The notes under the pieces were generated by a model, which saw nothing but the letters and a program-made list of their open reading frames with translations, was not told the origin of the DNA and ran no database searches. Positions 35,050 to 43,973 of a stretch of 64,000 nucleotides of DNA are shown here, one piece after another; positions within the stretch are counted from its first letter, which is position 1; each line of letters opens with the position of its first letter. The DNA is from Paenibacillus durus (GTDB lineage Bacteria > Bacillota > Bacilli > Paenibacillales > Paenibacillaceae): contig NZ_CP009288.1 in assembly GCF_000756615.1 (NCBI RefSeq), forward strand, positions 2,604,001-2,668,000, written 5' to 3'. The translations under genes were made by a program, and so were the position numbers.

Positions 35050-36225
35050 ATGAAGCAAAAAGAAATTATTTTGAAATATGGAATTAATCCATACCAAAAG
35101 CCGTCAAGGATTTTTTCCGAAACAGGTCAATTGCCTATTGAAGTATTAAACGGGAATCCGGGATACATCAATTTTATGGATGCGATTAATTCTTGGCAGT
35201 TGGTTAAGGAGCTCAAGATTACCTTGAAACTCCCTGCGGCAGCTTCCTTCAAGCATGTGAGCCCAGCAGGTACTGGAATAGGGCTGCCACTTGATGAAAA
35301 TCTAAAGAAGGCTTACTTTGTTGAGGATATGGAATTAAGTCCGTTAGCTGCTGCGTATGCCAGGGCTAGAGGTGCGGACAGAATTTCTTCTTTTGGAGAT
35401 TGGATCGCTCTAAGCGACAAGGTAGATGAGTCAACTGCTTTGCTGATCAAAAAGGAAGTATCAGACGGTATCATTGCCCCTGATTATTCCGAGGAAGCCT
35501 TGAAAATTCTTAAAGAAAAGCGCAAAGGCAGCTTCAATATTATTAAAATAGATCCGGACTATGAACCTGATGCCTTAGATACAAGAAAAATTTATGGAAT
35601 TGTTTTTGAGCAGCACCGGAATAACCTAATCCCCAGTACGGATTTATTACATAATATTGTAACTGAAAATAAGAATCTGCCTGATGAAGCTGTCCGCGAT
35701 TTGATTGTTTCAATGATAACTTTAAAATATACACAGTCCAATTCAGTTTGTTATGCCTTAAATGGTCAGGTTATTGGATGTGGAGCTGGGCAGCAGTCCA
35801 GAATTCATTGTACTCGTCTCGCTGGAGAAAAAGCGGACCTCTGGTTCCTTCGTCAGCATCCAGCGGTGTTGAACTTACAGTTTAAGGAAGGCGTTTCGAG
35901 AACAGAAAAAGATATTTCAATTGATCAGTTCCTGGGGAACAATACAACAGCTGAGGAAATGAAGGATTGGGGAGATGTCTTCGTAAATATTCCAAAAAGA
36001 CTCACCCAGGAAGAAAAAAACGATTGGCTGAAGAATTTAGATGGCGTCTCCATTGGTTCTGATGCATTTTTCCCTCAAAGGGACAATATCGATCGCGCCC
36101 AAAAAAGCGGTGTGAAATACATTGTCCAACCAGGCGGCTCAATTAGGGATAATAAGGTGATTAACGCGTGTAACGAATATGGTATGGTGATGGCGTTCTC
36201 CAACACTCGGTTGTTTCATCACTAA
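35050..36225 (+). CDS. stand-alone AICAR formyltransferase (PurH C-terminal domain only)
   Basis: A 391-residue protein matching the formyltransferase half of PurH; it transfers a formyl group from 10-formyl-THF to AICAR in step 9 of purine synthesis. KYGINPYQKP opens the domain and FKHVSPAGTG carries the catalytic Lys-His pair. The IMP cyclohydrolase half (normally about 190 residues at the N-terminus) is missing, and the gene begins with its own AGGAGG site, so this is a natural single-domain form. No other purine genes are nearby, so a full-length purH probably exists elsewhere. The 23 bp motif upstream suggests separate regulation. Confidence 0.85.
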   Translation: MKQKEIILKYGINPYQKPSRIFSETGQLPIEVLNGNPGYINFMDAINSWQLVKELKITLKLPAAASFKHVSPAGTGIGLPLDENLKKAYFVEDMELSPLAAAYARARGADRISSFGDWIALSDKVDESTALLIKKEVSDGIIAPDYSEEALKILKEKRKGSFNIIKIDPDYEPDALDTRKIYGIVFEQHRNNLIPSTDLLHNIVTENKNLPDEAVRDLIVSMITLKYTQSNSVCYALNGQVIGCGAGQQSRIHCTRLAGEKADLWFLRQHPAVLNLQFKEGVSRTEKDISIDQFLGNNTTAEEMKDWGDVFVNIPKRLTQEEKNDWLKNLDGVSIGSDAFFPQRDNIDRAQKSGVKYIVQPGGSIRDNKVINACNEYGMVMAFSNTRLFHH

Positions 36226-36343
36226 GGTTGTCAGTATCTCACTGCCTAATATCCGATACCGAATACTGATATTCAAAGAGGGAAACGATGGTTCAATAAT
36301 AAACATGAATAGGCTGCCGTGGAGACACAGCAGCCTTACAATA

Positions 36344-37984
36344 TTAACGGACAGGTAAAATATCTTCCCAATATTTAATGGGTTCGTTATTCTCAAGTCC
36401 GGGGATTGGTCTGCCTTTCGGGAGGTCAAAAGACCATTGAACATCTGAGTAATACCGACCAACAATACTACGAATCAACGTAAGTTTCGTCGGCATGCAG
36501 GATAATCCTTTGATGATAAAATTTCCATCCTGAACTTTCGTACCAAGATCAATACTCCCGCGAAACTCTACGGGGTATTTATTGCCTTTATCATCAATGG
36601 CTTGCCATTGCTCGACCGCTGGATTGGCCATATTCACGTATTCACCCTTAATTTTGATTACTCCAGCCGATTTCGTTTCTTGATTCTTGGTAACTCCAGC
36701 CGCTATCGCTGCTTGTTGATCAGGATCCTGAATAACCTTAAAGGCTTCAAACCATACTTTATCGCCTGAATTGCTAAATACGGCATTTTCTTTGTTCAGC
36801 TTTGATGGATAAATGACTACGGAACCCTCACTCTTCTCAGGGATGGAATATCCGTCCAGAACCATCTTAATGCGCTGTGAATCGTAAGGCAGATCAATAA
36901 AGGTATACACCCAGTGGATCCCTTGTTCCGTACGTTTGGATGTTTCTCCCGCTAACATAGAAATCGAGTGCATTTCATTAACTTGCGATATTATATTTCC
37001 TTGTTCATCTTCAAAATGAAACATTAGTTTCTGCATCTCTTCCCTATTAGCAGGAACGTTATTTCTTGCTTGTTGGCTTAGCGATGTAGTAAGTTCTAGT
37101 TTCACTCCGCTCGGAGTATGGGTCAGTTTGTTCATTTGGATATTCAGGCCTTCTGGAGTAACATAGTGTTGATTGAGCTCATCTACAGTAGTTAAAGAGT
37201 CGGCTCTGGTCAAGTCTACCGGGAAAGAAAATTTCCAGTTCCCTTTTGTTCCTTTGATCTTATCAATGCGGCTCTCTACAGTAATTGTTGGAGAAGTAAG
37301 TTCTCCTTTATAAATATAGGTAAAAACATCTACGCTGCTATTTCCGCTTCCAAATCTCCCTAAGCCAATTTCATTCCCTTGTTCATCCTTAACGCTGATT
37401 TGTTCCCAATTAAATCCTTGTAGAACCGGTTTGCCAAACCGATCGGTGACCTTTACTGCTATTGTGAGTCTAGCCGCGTCTGCTGAAACCTCGTTCACTT
37501 GAATTCTGTAGCCGTGACTTCTGATATCGATGTCTGGATCTTGAATGAGACCTAATTTTTTGGACTGCTCCAGTCCAGGGTCCAGTTCGGCGTCAGACGA
37601 AAACATGGATCGAACAATTTCCGCGATTGATGGATTTGCATAGATTAGTGACCCGGACAGAATAAGTAGAATCGCCGCGGCAGCAGCCCATCGTTGTAAA
37701 TTTCTGTATTTCCGGCGAGAAGGTTTTTCAGGGAAAATCATATTTTTATGTACCGCCTCTTCAACTGGTTCTATCTCTGTTTCTTGCAGAGCTTCCAAGA
37801 CTTGATTGGTGAATGAAGCAGGTAATGATGCCTGAAACAAGGCGCCGGACCATTCGGATTGTTCTTGCAGCAGCTGTTCGTAACGAGCTAAACAAGATGG
37901 ACAGTTCTCAATATGCTTCTCCAGCTTATTCAGGTGCCTGTTTATAAGAGATTCTTCCATCTGTACAGTGCTCCAGCATTTCAT
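36344..37984 (-). CDS. membrane anti-sigma factor with DUF4179-like domain
   Basis: About 546 residues. A zinc-binding anti-sigma motif (HIENCPSC, HxxxCxxC) lies near residue 27, one membrane helix at about 100-122, then a large extracytoplasmic part (DUF4179-type, Ig-like). It would hold the adjacent ECF sigma factor inactive at the membrane. Start taken at ATG 37984, behind AAGGAAGGAG; its 5' end overlaps the sigma gene by about 60 bases. Since the sigma gene is interrupted, this protein has probably lost its partner. Confidence 0.85.
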   Translation of the reverse strand: MKCWSTVQMEESLINRHLNKLEKHIENCPSCLARYEQLLQEQSEWSGALFQASLPASFTNQVLEALQETEIEPVEEAVHKNMIFPEKPSRRKYRNLQRWAAAAAILLILSGSLIYANPSIAEIVRSMFSSDAELDPGLEQSKKLGLIQDPDIDIRSHGYRIQVNEVSADAARLTIAVKVTDRFGKPVLQGFNWEQISVKDEQGNEIGLGRFGSGNSSVDVFTYIYKGELTSPTITVESRIDKIKGTKGNWKFSFPVDLTRADSLTTVDELNQHYVTPEGLNIQMNKLTHTPSGVKLELTTSLSQQARNNVPANREEMQKLMFHFEDEQGNIISQVNEMHSISMLAGETSKRTEQGIHWVYTFIDLPYDSQRIKMVLDGYSIPEKSEGSVVIYPSKLNKENAVFSNSGDKVWFEAFKVIQDPDQQAAIAAGVTKNQETKSAGVIKIKGEYVNMANPAVEQWQAIDDKGNKYPVEFRGSIDLGTKVQDGNFIIKGLSCMPTKLTLIRSIVGRYYSDVQWSFDLPKGRPIPGLENNEPIKYWEDILPVR

Positions 37985-38408
37985 TAAAGTCAACTCCTTC
38001 CTTTGTAAGCATCTTTTGAAGTCTTTTTTTAGCCCGATGTAATCCGTTTCTGATTTGGTTCATACTGAATCCCGTTATTTGTTCTATTTCTTCATAGGTC
38101 AGGTCATTTGTATATCTCAGCATTAGCATTAATCTGTAGTTGCTTGGAAGCTTATCGACTATACGGGAGAGTTCGTTTCTGGTCTCCTGTTGTATGGCTT
38201 CACTCTCCGGATTAGGGAGCGGGCTCATAAGATCGGCAGGAATTTCTTGATGAATAAGTTTTTTTCTCCCCCTGAATTTTTCTTGGAAGATATGAATAGC
38301 AATGGTGTAAATCCATCCTGCAAAGCTTCGGTCTGTATGATGGTGCCCCAGCTTACGATAAGCTGTTATAAAAATTTCCTGTGTCATATCTTGAGCGTCT
38401 TCAGGAGA
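37926..38408 (-). pseudogene. ECF sigma factor, 3' part (gene split by an insertion element)
   Basis: Region 2.2-2.4 (DMTQEIFITAYR, FAGWIYTIA) and region 4 (DLTYEEIEQITGFS then a helix-turn-helix) of a SigW/SigM-type ECF factor are here, with the coding frame running on through EDAQD to the insertion site. The first 44 residues lie beyond the element at 41414-41545. Joining across one copy of AGGAGA restores a 202-residue protein. An internal ATG at 38387 could make a fragment without region 2.1. Confidence 0.85.
38403..38408. repeat. target-site duplication, left copy
   Basis: AGGAGA, repeated exactly at 41414-41419 on the other side of the element. Confidence 0.8.
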
Positions 38409-38584
38409 TGTTTCTGCTAAAGCATAACGCCGCGAAGCTGGCGGGATTGCCTGTCCGGAAGTTGCCAGATATAATGACCGTATTCTAGCAAAGGAAAAAG
38501 GATACTTCCATCGCGTGTATGCCTGCTAGCACAGGCCGCACCGGAAATATCCTTCATCATTAGACATGGTCATTGTAACAGAGT

Positions 38585-39130
38585 ATGCGCTGGTTGAAAA
38601 GATCCCTGGTGTTTTTCGTCAGGGGTGCGGAGGAGGTGCCCTGCCCGTGCTGCACAGAGAACCTGGAGATTATCGGTAGCCGGGAGCGGAAGGTCCGGGG
38701 TGGGGGTGGTGAGCTGCGCCAACTGGTGATTCGCAGACTCCGGTGTGTGGGATGCCGCAGGATTCACCATGAGCTCCCGGATCTACTCATTCCCTATAAA
38801 CGGTACGATTCCCGTTGTATCGAACAGGCGGTCACGGAGCCGGAGGCGTCCGTGACCGCCTGCGCGGAAACCTCTACGTTACGGCGTTGGAAGGTCTGGT
38901 TTCGCGTGCTCTCTATCTACTTCATCCTCGTTCTGCAGGCGCTGGAGGCTCGGATGTCCGGCCTCGCTCCCGGGTCCCCCGAAGCTTCGGATCACCTGCG
39001 TATGACCTCCGCCCCCGCCTTTCGTCAGCAAGGACCCGGCTGGCTGGCCAGACTTGTCCGCCCCGTCGCAAACGCTCATTTGTGGGTACATACCCGTTTT
39101 GCCTATCTGTCCGCCCCGGCTCTACGGTAG
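38585..39130 (+). CDS. DUF6431-like zinc-ribbon protein of the insertion element
   Basis: About 181 residues. Cys pairs CPCC (near 20) and CVGC (near 54), followed by RRIHHELPDLLIPYKRYD, match DUF6431-type proteins that accompany this transposase/ATPase pair. A zinc ribbon leading into a short helical part suggests DNA binding at element ends or targeting (inference). The ribosome site is weak. The family assignment is from memory. Confidence 0.65.
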   Translation: MRWLKRSLVFFVRGAEEVPCPCCTENLEIIGSRERKVRGGGGELRQLVIRRLRCVGCRRIHHELPDLLIPYKRYDSRCIEQAVTEPEASVTACAETSTLRRWKVWFRVLSIYFILVLQALEARMSGLAPGSPEASDHLRMTSAPAFRQQGPGWLARLVRPVANAHLWVHTRFAYLSAPALR

Positions 39131-39170
39131 ACTCTCCTTGAGTTCATTTCAGGAAGGAGTTTACCGACCC

Positions 39171-40523
39171 ATGAAAGACCAAAAGAAAGCCGAAGCCCTC
39201 GCCGCAGAGCGGATGCAGCTTCTCGCTCCCCTGCTTGCCGAAGGGCTGGACCCGGCCAAAGCCCGGGAGATGAAAGCGCAGATTTGTAAGCAAACCGGAC
39301 TCTCCGAACGTACCTTGCGCCGGTATTTGGCGAGTTACCGGAGCGAAGGATTTACCGGCCTGAAGCCCAAAGGCAAAGGGCGGCAGCCCTCCGAAGAGAT
39401 TCTTCCTACCGCCGTGCTCGAGCAAGCGATTCTCTTGCGCCGGGAGGTCCCCGGCCGCAGCGTCGCACAGCTCATTCAGATTTTAGAATGGGAAGGGCGG
39501 ATTTCGCCGGGCCAAATTAAGCGTAGTACCCTGCAGGAGAGACTGACTGCCTGTGGCTACAGCTCGCGCCATCTGCGGATGTACGCCGAATCCGGGGTTG
39601 CCGCCAGACGCTTCCAGCAGCGCCACCGGAACCAGCTGTGGCAGTCAGACCTCAAATACGGACCGTATTTGCCCCTTGGCGAAAGCGGGACGATGAAACA
39701 GGTGTATCTGGTCGTGTTCATTGACGACGCTACAAGGTTTATTCTGCATGGGGAGTTTGTGCCGGTCATGGACCAGCGGCTGGTCGAATCGGCGTTTCGC
39801 CAAGCGATCCAGAAGTATGGGGTACCAGAAGCGGTCTATTTTGACAACGGCAAGCAGTACCGTACCCAAGCCATGACCCGGATATGTTCCAAGCTCGGAA
39901 CCCGGCTGCTCTATGCGAAGCCCTACTCGCCTGAATCCAAAGGCAAGGTCGAACGGTTTAACCAAATCGTCGATTCGTTTCTGAGCGAAGTCGCCTTGGA
40001 GAAGCCGAAGACACTCGAGCAGTTGAATGAGCGCTTCGAGGTATGGCTCTCGGAGTGCTACCAGCACAAGCCCCACTCCGCCCTGCCGGACAAGCAAAGC
40101 CCGGAAACGGCGTTTCGGAGTGACAAGAAAGCGCTGCGGTTCATGGACCCGGATACCTTGGCGGACGCGTTCTTGCATAGTGAAAAGCGGAAGGTCGACA
40201 AGTCGGGCTGCATTAGCTTCATGAACCGAAAGTACGAAGTGGGCCTGACGGTCATTGGCTGTACGGTCGAGGTGGTTTATGACCCGGCAGACCCCACGGA
40301 ACTGACGATTGAGTATGAGGGACGAGCGCCGTGGCGGGTGCGCGAGATGGAAATCGGTCAGCGGGCGGGAACCCGTCCGGCGTTGCCGGAGCACCTGGGC
40401 GCATCTATGACCGACACGTCGAGACTGCTGGAGGCGGCAGAGCAGCGACACCAGCAGCGCAAACAGCGGGAAGCACCTGCGGTGACGTACCGCAGAGTGC
40501 AGGCGGAGGATGGCCATGTTTGA
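39171..40523 (+). CDS. DDE (rve-type) transposase
   Basis: About 450 residues: N-terminal helix-turn-helix (LSERTLRRYLASYR, residues 40-60), an rve integrase core with Asp in QSDLKYGP, Asp in YFDNGKQYR and Glu in SKGKVERFNQ (the DDE triad), and a C-terminal beta-barrel with SGCISFMNRKYEVG as in Mu-type transposases. ATG 39171 follows AGGAAGGAG. Catalyses cut and join of the element ends; appears intact. Confidence 0.9.
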   Translation: MKDQKKAEALAAERMQLLAPLLAEGLDPAKAREMKAQICKQTGLSERTLRRYLASYRSEGFTGLKPKGKGRQPSEEILPTAVLEQAILLRREVPGRSVAQLIQILEWEGRISPGQIKRSTLQERLTACGYSSRHLRMYAESGVAARRFQQRHRNQLWQSDLKYGPYLPLGESGTMKQVYLVVFIDDATRFILHGEFVPVMDQRLVESAFRQAIQKYGVPEAVYFDNGKQYRTQAMTRICSKLGTRLLYAKPYSPESKGKVERFNQIVDSFLSEVALEKPKTLEQLNERFEVWLSECYQHKPHSALPDKQSPETAFRSDKKALRFMDPDTLADAFLHSEKRKVDKSGCISFMNRKYEVGLTVIGCTVEVVYDPADPTELTIEYEGRAPWRVREMEIGQRAGTRPALPEHLGASMTDTSRLLEAAEQRHQQRKQREAPAVTYRRVQAEDGHV

Positions 40524-41316
40524 GTCCTTCTACGAGTTGCACCGTGCTCCGTTCTCCAGAGATCTTGCGGTAGACGAGTTATATGCGTCTGCGTCGCAGG
40601 AAGAAATGCTCGGGCGTCTGGCCTATGTCGCGGAACGCCAGTGGTTTGCCGTGCTCACAGGGGACTGCGGGACCGGGAAAACGACTACGATCCGGCGGTT
40701 AGCCAAGGAACTGGACGAGGCGCGCTTTAAGCTACTCTACCTGTCCGATTCGAAACTGACCCCGCGCCACTTCTACAAAGGGCTGCTGGAGCAGCTCGGC
40801 TGTGAGTCGAAATTTTACCGGGGGGATGCAAAACGGCAGTTACACCGGGAGATTGAACTCATGCGTGGGATTCACCGGCTACAGCCCGTGGTCGTGGTCG
40901 ATGAAGCCCATCTGCTGGACCGGGAGATGCTGGAGGAACTGCGATTTCTACTAAATCTGAAAATGGATTCACAGAGTCCGATGGCCCTGATTCTGGTGGG
41001 GCAAAGCGAACTGTGGGACCGGCTGGGGCTGCAAGCCTATGCGGCGATCCGCCAGCGAATTGATATGCAGTGTTATCTTCCGCATATGGACCGGGCGGAA
41101 GTGGGGGCCTATATGAAGAGGCATCTGAGTGCAGCAGGTGCCGAGCATGAACTGTTTACGGAGGCGGCGATGGATGAAATCTACCGTTTTTCCAGCGGAG
41201 CCGCCCGGCTGGTGAACAAGCTCTGTACCCACGCGTTGATCTACGGCGCACAGAACAAGCACCGGATTGTGGACGACCATATGGTAAAGCGCGTGATCCA
41301 GGGAGAATTGTCATGA
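40516..41316 (+). CDS. ExeA/TniB-like AAA ATPase of the insertion element
   Basis: About 267 residues. Walker A GDCGTGKTTT, Walker B VVVVDEAH, sensor region ILVGQSEL; the C-terminal helical domain ends in the usual lid. Such ATPases (TniB/TnsC/MuB relatives) select target DNA and activate the transposase. The gene overlaps the transposase stop; ATG 40516 is best spaced after GGCGGAGG (ATG 40510 also possible). Confidence 0.88.
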   Translation: MFESFYELHRAPFSRDLAVDELYASASQEEMLGRLAYVAERQWFAVLTGDCGTGKTTTIRRLAKELDEARFKLLYLSDSKLTPRHFYKGLLEQLGCESKFYRGDAKRQLHREIELMRGIHRLQPVVVVDEAHLLDREMLEELRFLLNLKMDSQSPMALILVGQSELWDRLGLQAYAAIRQRIDMQCYLPHMDRAEVGAYMKRHLSAAGAEHELFTEAAMDEIYRFSSGAARLVNKLCTHALIYGAQNKHRIVDDHMVKRVIQGELS

Positions 41317-41413
41317 TTCTCCCTGCTTTTCTATCCTACTGCGGACAGCATGGCCGTCAATAGCAGGACAGCTTACACCGTCAACCTCCGGTCATTATGG
41401 GTTAGCAGTAACA

Positions 41414-41419
41414 AGGAGA
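41414..41419. repeat. target-site duplication, right copy
   Basis: AGGAGA, identical to 38403-38408. Confidence 0.8.
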
Positions 41420-41545
41420 GGCGCCCATTTTTAGAAGCAGACCGTATACTTTATTTTTATATTTGTCTACCAGGAAAGCGTATGATTCTTTATTTCCTCT
41501 TAATACATCCTGTATTTTGCTAAGCTCCAGTTCTTTAGCATCCAT
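41414..41545 (-). pseudogene. ECF sigma factor, 5' part (cut off by the insertion element)
   Basis: Starts at ATG 41545 behind AAGGAGG and reads MDAKELELSKIQ, then YAFLVDKYKNKVYGLLLKMGASP, a typical region 2.1 of an ECF sigma factor, into the element end. It continues in frame at 38408 after removal of one duplication copy. The ribosome site is intact, so a 44-residue stub plus element-derived residues could still be made. Confidence 0.85.
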
Positions 41546-41649
41546 TTTTTATCCTCCTTTCCGCTTGTTCTGCTTCTAAGATGCAGTAAACCATTAATTG
41601 TTCTCACTTCATATCAAAAAAATTAATATGTTTTCCCATTTTCGTGTTT

Positions 41650-41677
41650 TTGACGGCTTTTTTCTTTGCGTTAAAAT
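41650..41677 (+). promoter_or_regulatory. probable promoter of the amine oxidase gene
   Basis: TTGACG, 16-base spacer, TAAAAT, about 120 bases before the start codon. Confidence 0.55.
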
Positions 41678-41798
41678 AGCGCCAAGTCCGCTCTCCTTTC
41701 CGTTATTTCCAATACAAGCCGCTCAAACTTCAATAAGATGTAATCGTTAGCGGTTCACCTATCATGCCAAATTCGTAAAAAGAGGAGCAGTGAAACGT

Positions 41799-43745
41799 AT
41801 GATCATTTCGACAAGCAATCATCCCTTGGAGCCTTTGACCGCGGAAGAGATTACAGCCGCTGTTCACATTTTGAGGGCGGAGAAGGATTTGGACGAGTTC
41901 TGCCGGTTCGCAAGCGTTAACCTGCTGGAGCCTTCGAAGGAACTGGTGCTACGGTGGAGCCCTGGCGATTCCTTTGAGCGGGAAGCGTTCTGTATTGTTT
42001 TCAACTATAAAAAGAACCAGACGTTCGAAGCCATCGTATCCTTATCGGGCAATAAAGTGAAGTCATGGACGCATGTTCCTGGTATGCAGCCCGGGATTCT
42101 GCTGGAGGAATTTGAGGCCTGCCAACGAATCGTCAAAGAGCATCCGGAGATGCAGGAGGCATTTCGTAAGCGCGGGATCACGGATTTTGCCCGGATCATG
42201 GTGGACCCTTGGTCGGCGGGAAATTTCGGAATCGAGGAAGAAATCGGGGTTCGTCTCGTCCGCGCGATCTGCTACTACAAAACTTCGGATTACGACAATG
42301 GCTATGCGCGGCCTTTATCCGGTCTGTATGCGATCTTTGACCTGAACCGGCTGCAAGTCATGAAGATTGTTGACAAAGGCCCCGTTCCACTGCCGCCGCT
42401 GGACGGCAATTATACCCCGGATAAGGTAGGTCCGCTTCGAACCGACCTGAAGCCGCTTGAAATTGTTCAGCCCGAAGGGCCGAGCTTTACGACCAACGGG
42501 CATGAAATTAGCTGGCAAAAATGGAAAATCCGCTTCGGCTTCACGAGCCGCGAAGGCTTGGTACTACATACGGTGAGCTACTGGGACAAGGATGTATACC
42601 GCCCGATCCTGTACCGCGCTTCGCTATCGGAAATGGTGGTGCCTTACGGGGACCCGACCAATCCGGTTAACCGCAACAACGCCTTTGACGCGGGTGAATA
42701 TGGCATTGGCGCGCTGGCCAACTCACTGGAGCTGGGATGTGACTGTCTGGGCGAAATCCGGTATTTTAACGCGAATCTCGTAGACGGCGAAGGAAATGCA
42801 GTCGTGATCAAAAATGCGGTCTGTCTGCATGAAGAAGACTTTGGCATTCTGTGGAAGCATACGGATTGGAGAACGGGGCAGGTCGAAGTCCGCCGATCCA
42901 GGCGGCTCGTGCTGTCGAGCATTTCGACGGTGGGAAATTACGAGTACGGATTTTTCTGGTACTTCTATCAGGATGGAACGATTCAGTTTGAGGTCAAGCT
43001 AACGGGAATTCTCCATACCCAAGCGCTGGAGCCCGGCGAAAGGGTGCCTTACGGCAATCTGATCGCACCGCAATTGGTGGCGGCCCATCACCAGCATTTC
43101 TTCAACGTGCGGATGGATATGATGATCGACGGCGTGGACAATTCCATCTATGAGGTCAATACGTCCAGCATGCCGCCGGGACCGGACAATCCTTATGAGA
43201 ATGGGTTTATTCCGGTATCAACCCAGCTGAAGACAGAAACCGAAGCCATACGGGACATGGATATCCGCTCCTCGCGCTATTGGAAGATTGTAAACCCTGC
43301 TAAGAAAAATCCTGTGGGCGATCCTGTGGGCTACAAGCTGTTCCCGGGCGAGAACGCCTTTCCCTTTGCCAGCGATAACTCCAGTCTTATCAAGCGCGCT
43401 GGCTTTCTGAAGCATCACCTGTGGTGCACGCCGTACAATCCGAAAGAAAAATACGCTTCCGGCGACTATCCGAACCAGCATGCGGGTGGAGCGGGTTTAA
43501 GCTCCTGGGTACAGCAGGATCGGTCCCTCGACAATACGGATGTAGTCGTATGGTACACGATGGGCCATCACCATGTCACACGGCCGGAGGATTGGCCGGT
43601 CATGCCGACGGCTTATATCGGATTTTCGCTGAAGCCGGTAGGCTTCTTCGACCGGAGTCCCGCGCTGGACGTACCTCCGTCTAAGCCTAAGCACGGTTCC
43701 AGCTGCCATTCGGACCATGGTCCGAGCTGCGGTTCCAAGAAATAA
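41799..43745 (+). CDS. copper-containing primary amine oxidase
   Basis: About 648 residues. Oxidises primary amines (tyramine, phenylethylamine, histamine type) to aldehyde, ammonia and peroxide. The topaquinone precursor Tyr is in VGNYEYGF; the catalytic Asp is in NAFDAGEYG; copper ligands are the HQH in AHHQHFFN and a late His in MGHHHVTRPEDWP. The C-terminal tail is Cys/His-rich (SSCHSDHGPSCGSKK), perhaps for metal loading. No signal peptide, so cytosolic, as in other Gram-positives. ATG 41799 suits the AGAGGAG site better than GTG 41790. A MoaF-like gene lies 8 kb on, a pairing known from the Klebsiella monoamine regulon. Confidence 0.92.
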   Translation: MIISTSNHPLEPLTAEEITAAVHILRAEKDLDEFCRFASVNLLEPSKELVLRWSPGDSFEREAFCIVFNYKKNQTFEAIVSLSGNKVKSWTHVPGMQPGILLEEFEACQRIVKEHPEMQEAFRKRGITDFARIMVDPWSAGNFGIEEEIGVRLVRAICYYKTSDYDNGYARPLSGLYAIFDLNRLQVMKIVDKGPVPLPPLDGNYTPDKVGPLRTDLKPLEIVQPEGPSFTTNGHEISWQKWKIRFGFTSREGLVLHTVSYWDKDVYRPILYRASLSEMVVPYGDPTNPVNRNNAFDAGEYGIGALANSLELGCDCLGEIRYFNANLVDGEGNAVVIKNAVCLHEEDFGILWKHTDWRTGQVEVRRSRRLVLSSISTVGNYEYGFFWYFYQDGTIQFEVKLTGILHTQALEPGERVPYGNLIAPQLVAAHHQHFFNVRMDMMIDGVDNSIYEVNTSSMPPGPDNPYENGFIPVSTQLKTETEAIRDMDIRSSRYWKIVNPAKKNPVGDPVGYKLFPGENAFPFASDNSSLIKRAGFLKHHLWCTPYNPKEKYASGDYPNQHAGGAGLSSWVQQDRSLDNTDVVVWYTMGHHHVTRPEDWPVMPTAYIGFSLKPVGFFDRSPALDVPPSKPKHGSSCHSDHGPSCGSKK

Positions 43746-43781
43746 CCGGGACTTTGCCATAATCTCGCGTACGAAGTAAAA

Positions 43782-43973
43782 GGGGCTGTCCCAAATGTCA
43801 TCCTAAATGACTTGGGGACCGCCCCCTGTTTCCATTTTGTAGAACAAAAAGAAGCCGTTCCTTAGTGAAATGGAAGTGTCTAGCAACCATTCCAAAGGAG
43901 GGCTTCTTTTGTACGTTCACTATACCATGGATTCGGGCAACTTCCTCGAAGCGGCCCCCGAAAAAAGGTCTTC
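43782..43973. other. hairpin-rich scrap, possibly the end of an IS1182-type element
   Basis: GGGGCTGTCCCAAATGTCAT folds back on ATGACTTGGGGACCGCCCC (43782-43825), and AAGAAGCC at about 43850 folds with GGCTTCTT near 43905. GGGGCTGTCCCAAA is typical of IS1182 ends, and a short frame reading YVHYTMD follows where such a transposase would start. The first hairpin may now end amine oxidase transcription. No transposase body remains. Confidence 0.35.

Larger units (their letters stand above)
38409..41413 (+). mobile_element. 3.0 kb three-gene insertion element (DUF6431-like, DDE transposase, AAA ATPase)
   Basis: The ends are imperfect inverted repeats: TGTTTCTGCTAAAGCATAA on the left and TGTTACTGCTAACCCATAA on the right (reverse strand). 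ATAATGACCG recurs inside the left end (38471) and next to the right terminal repeat (41389, inverted), like the repeated transposase sites of Mu/Tn7-type elements. Flanked by the 6 bp duplication AGGAGA, it splits an ECF sigma gene. It is GC-richer than its surroundings. Gene order: zinc-binding DUF6431-like protein, rve-type transposase, ExeA/TniB-like ATPase. Confidence 0.88.

Noticed and set aside
38452..38480. Left end of the insertion element placed at TGTCCGG near 38452
   Set aside because: The target duplication and the sigma reading frame place the end at 38409; the inner sequence is a second transposase-site-like repeat.
39645..40517. 290-codon frame antisense to the transposase
   Set aside because: Shadow of a GC-rich gene; no recognisable domain.
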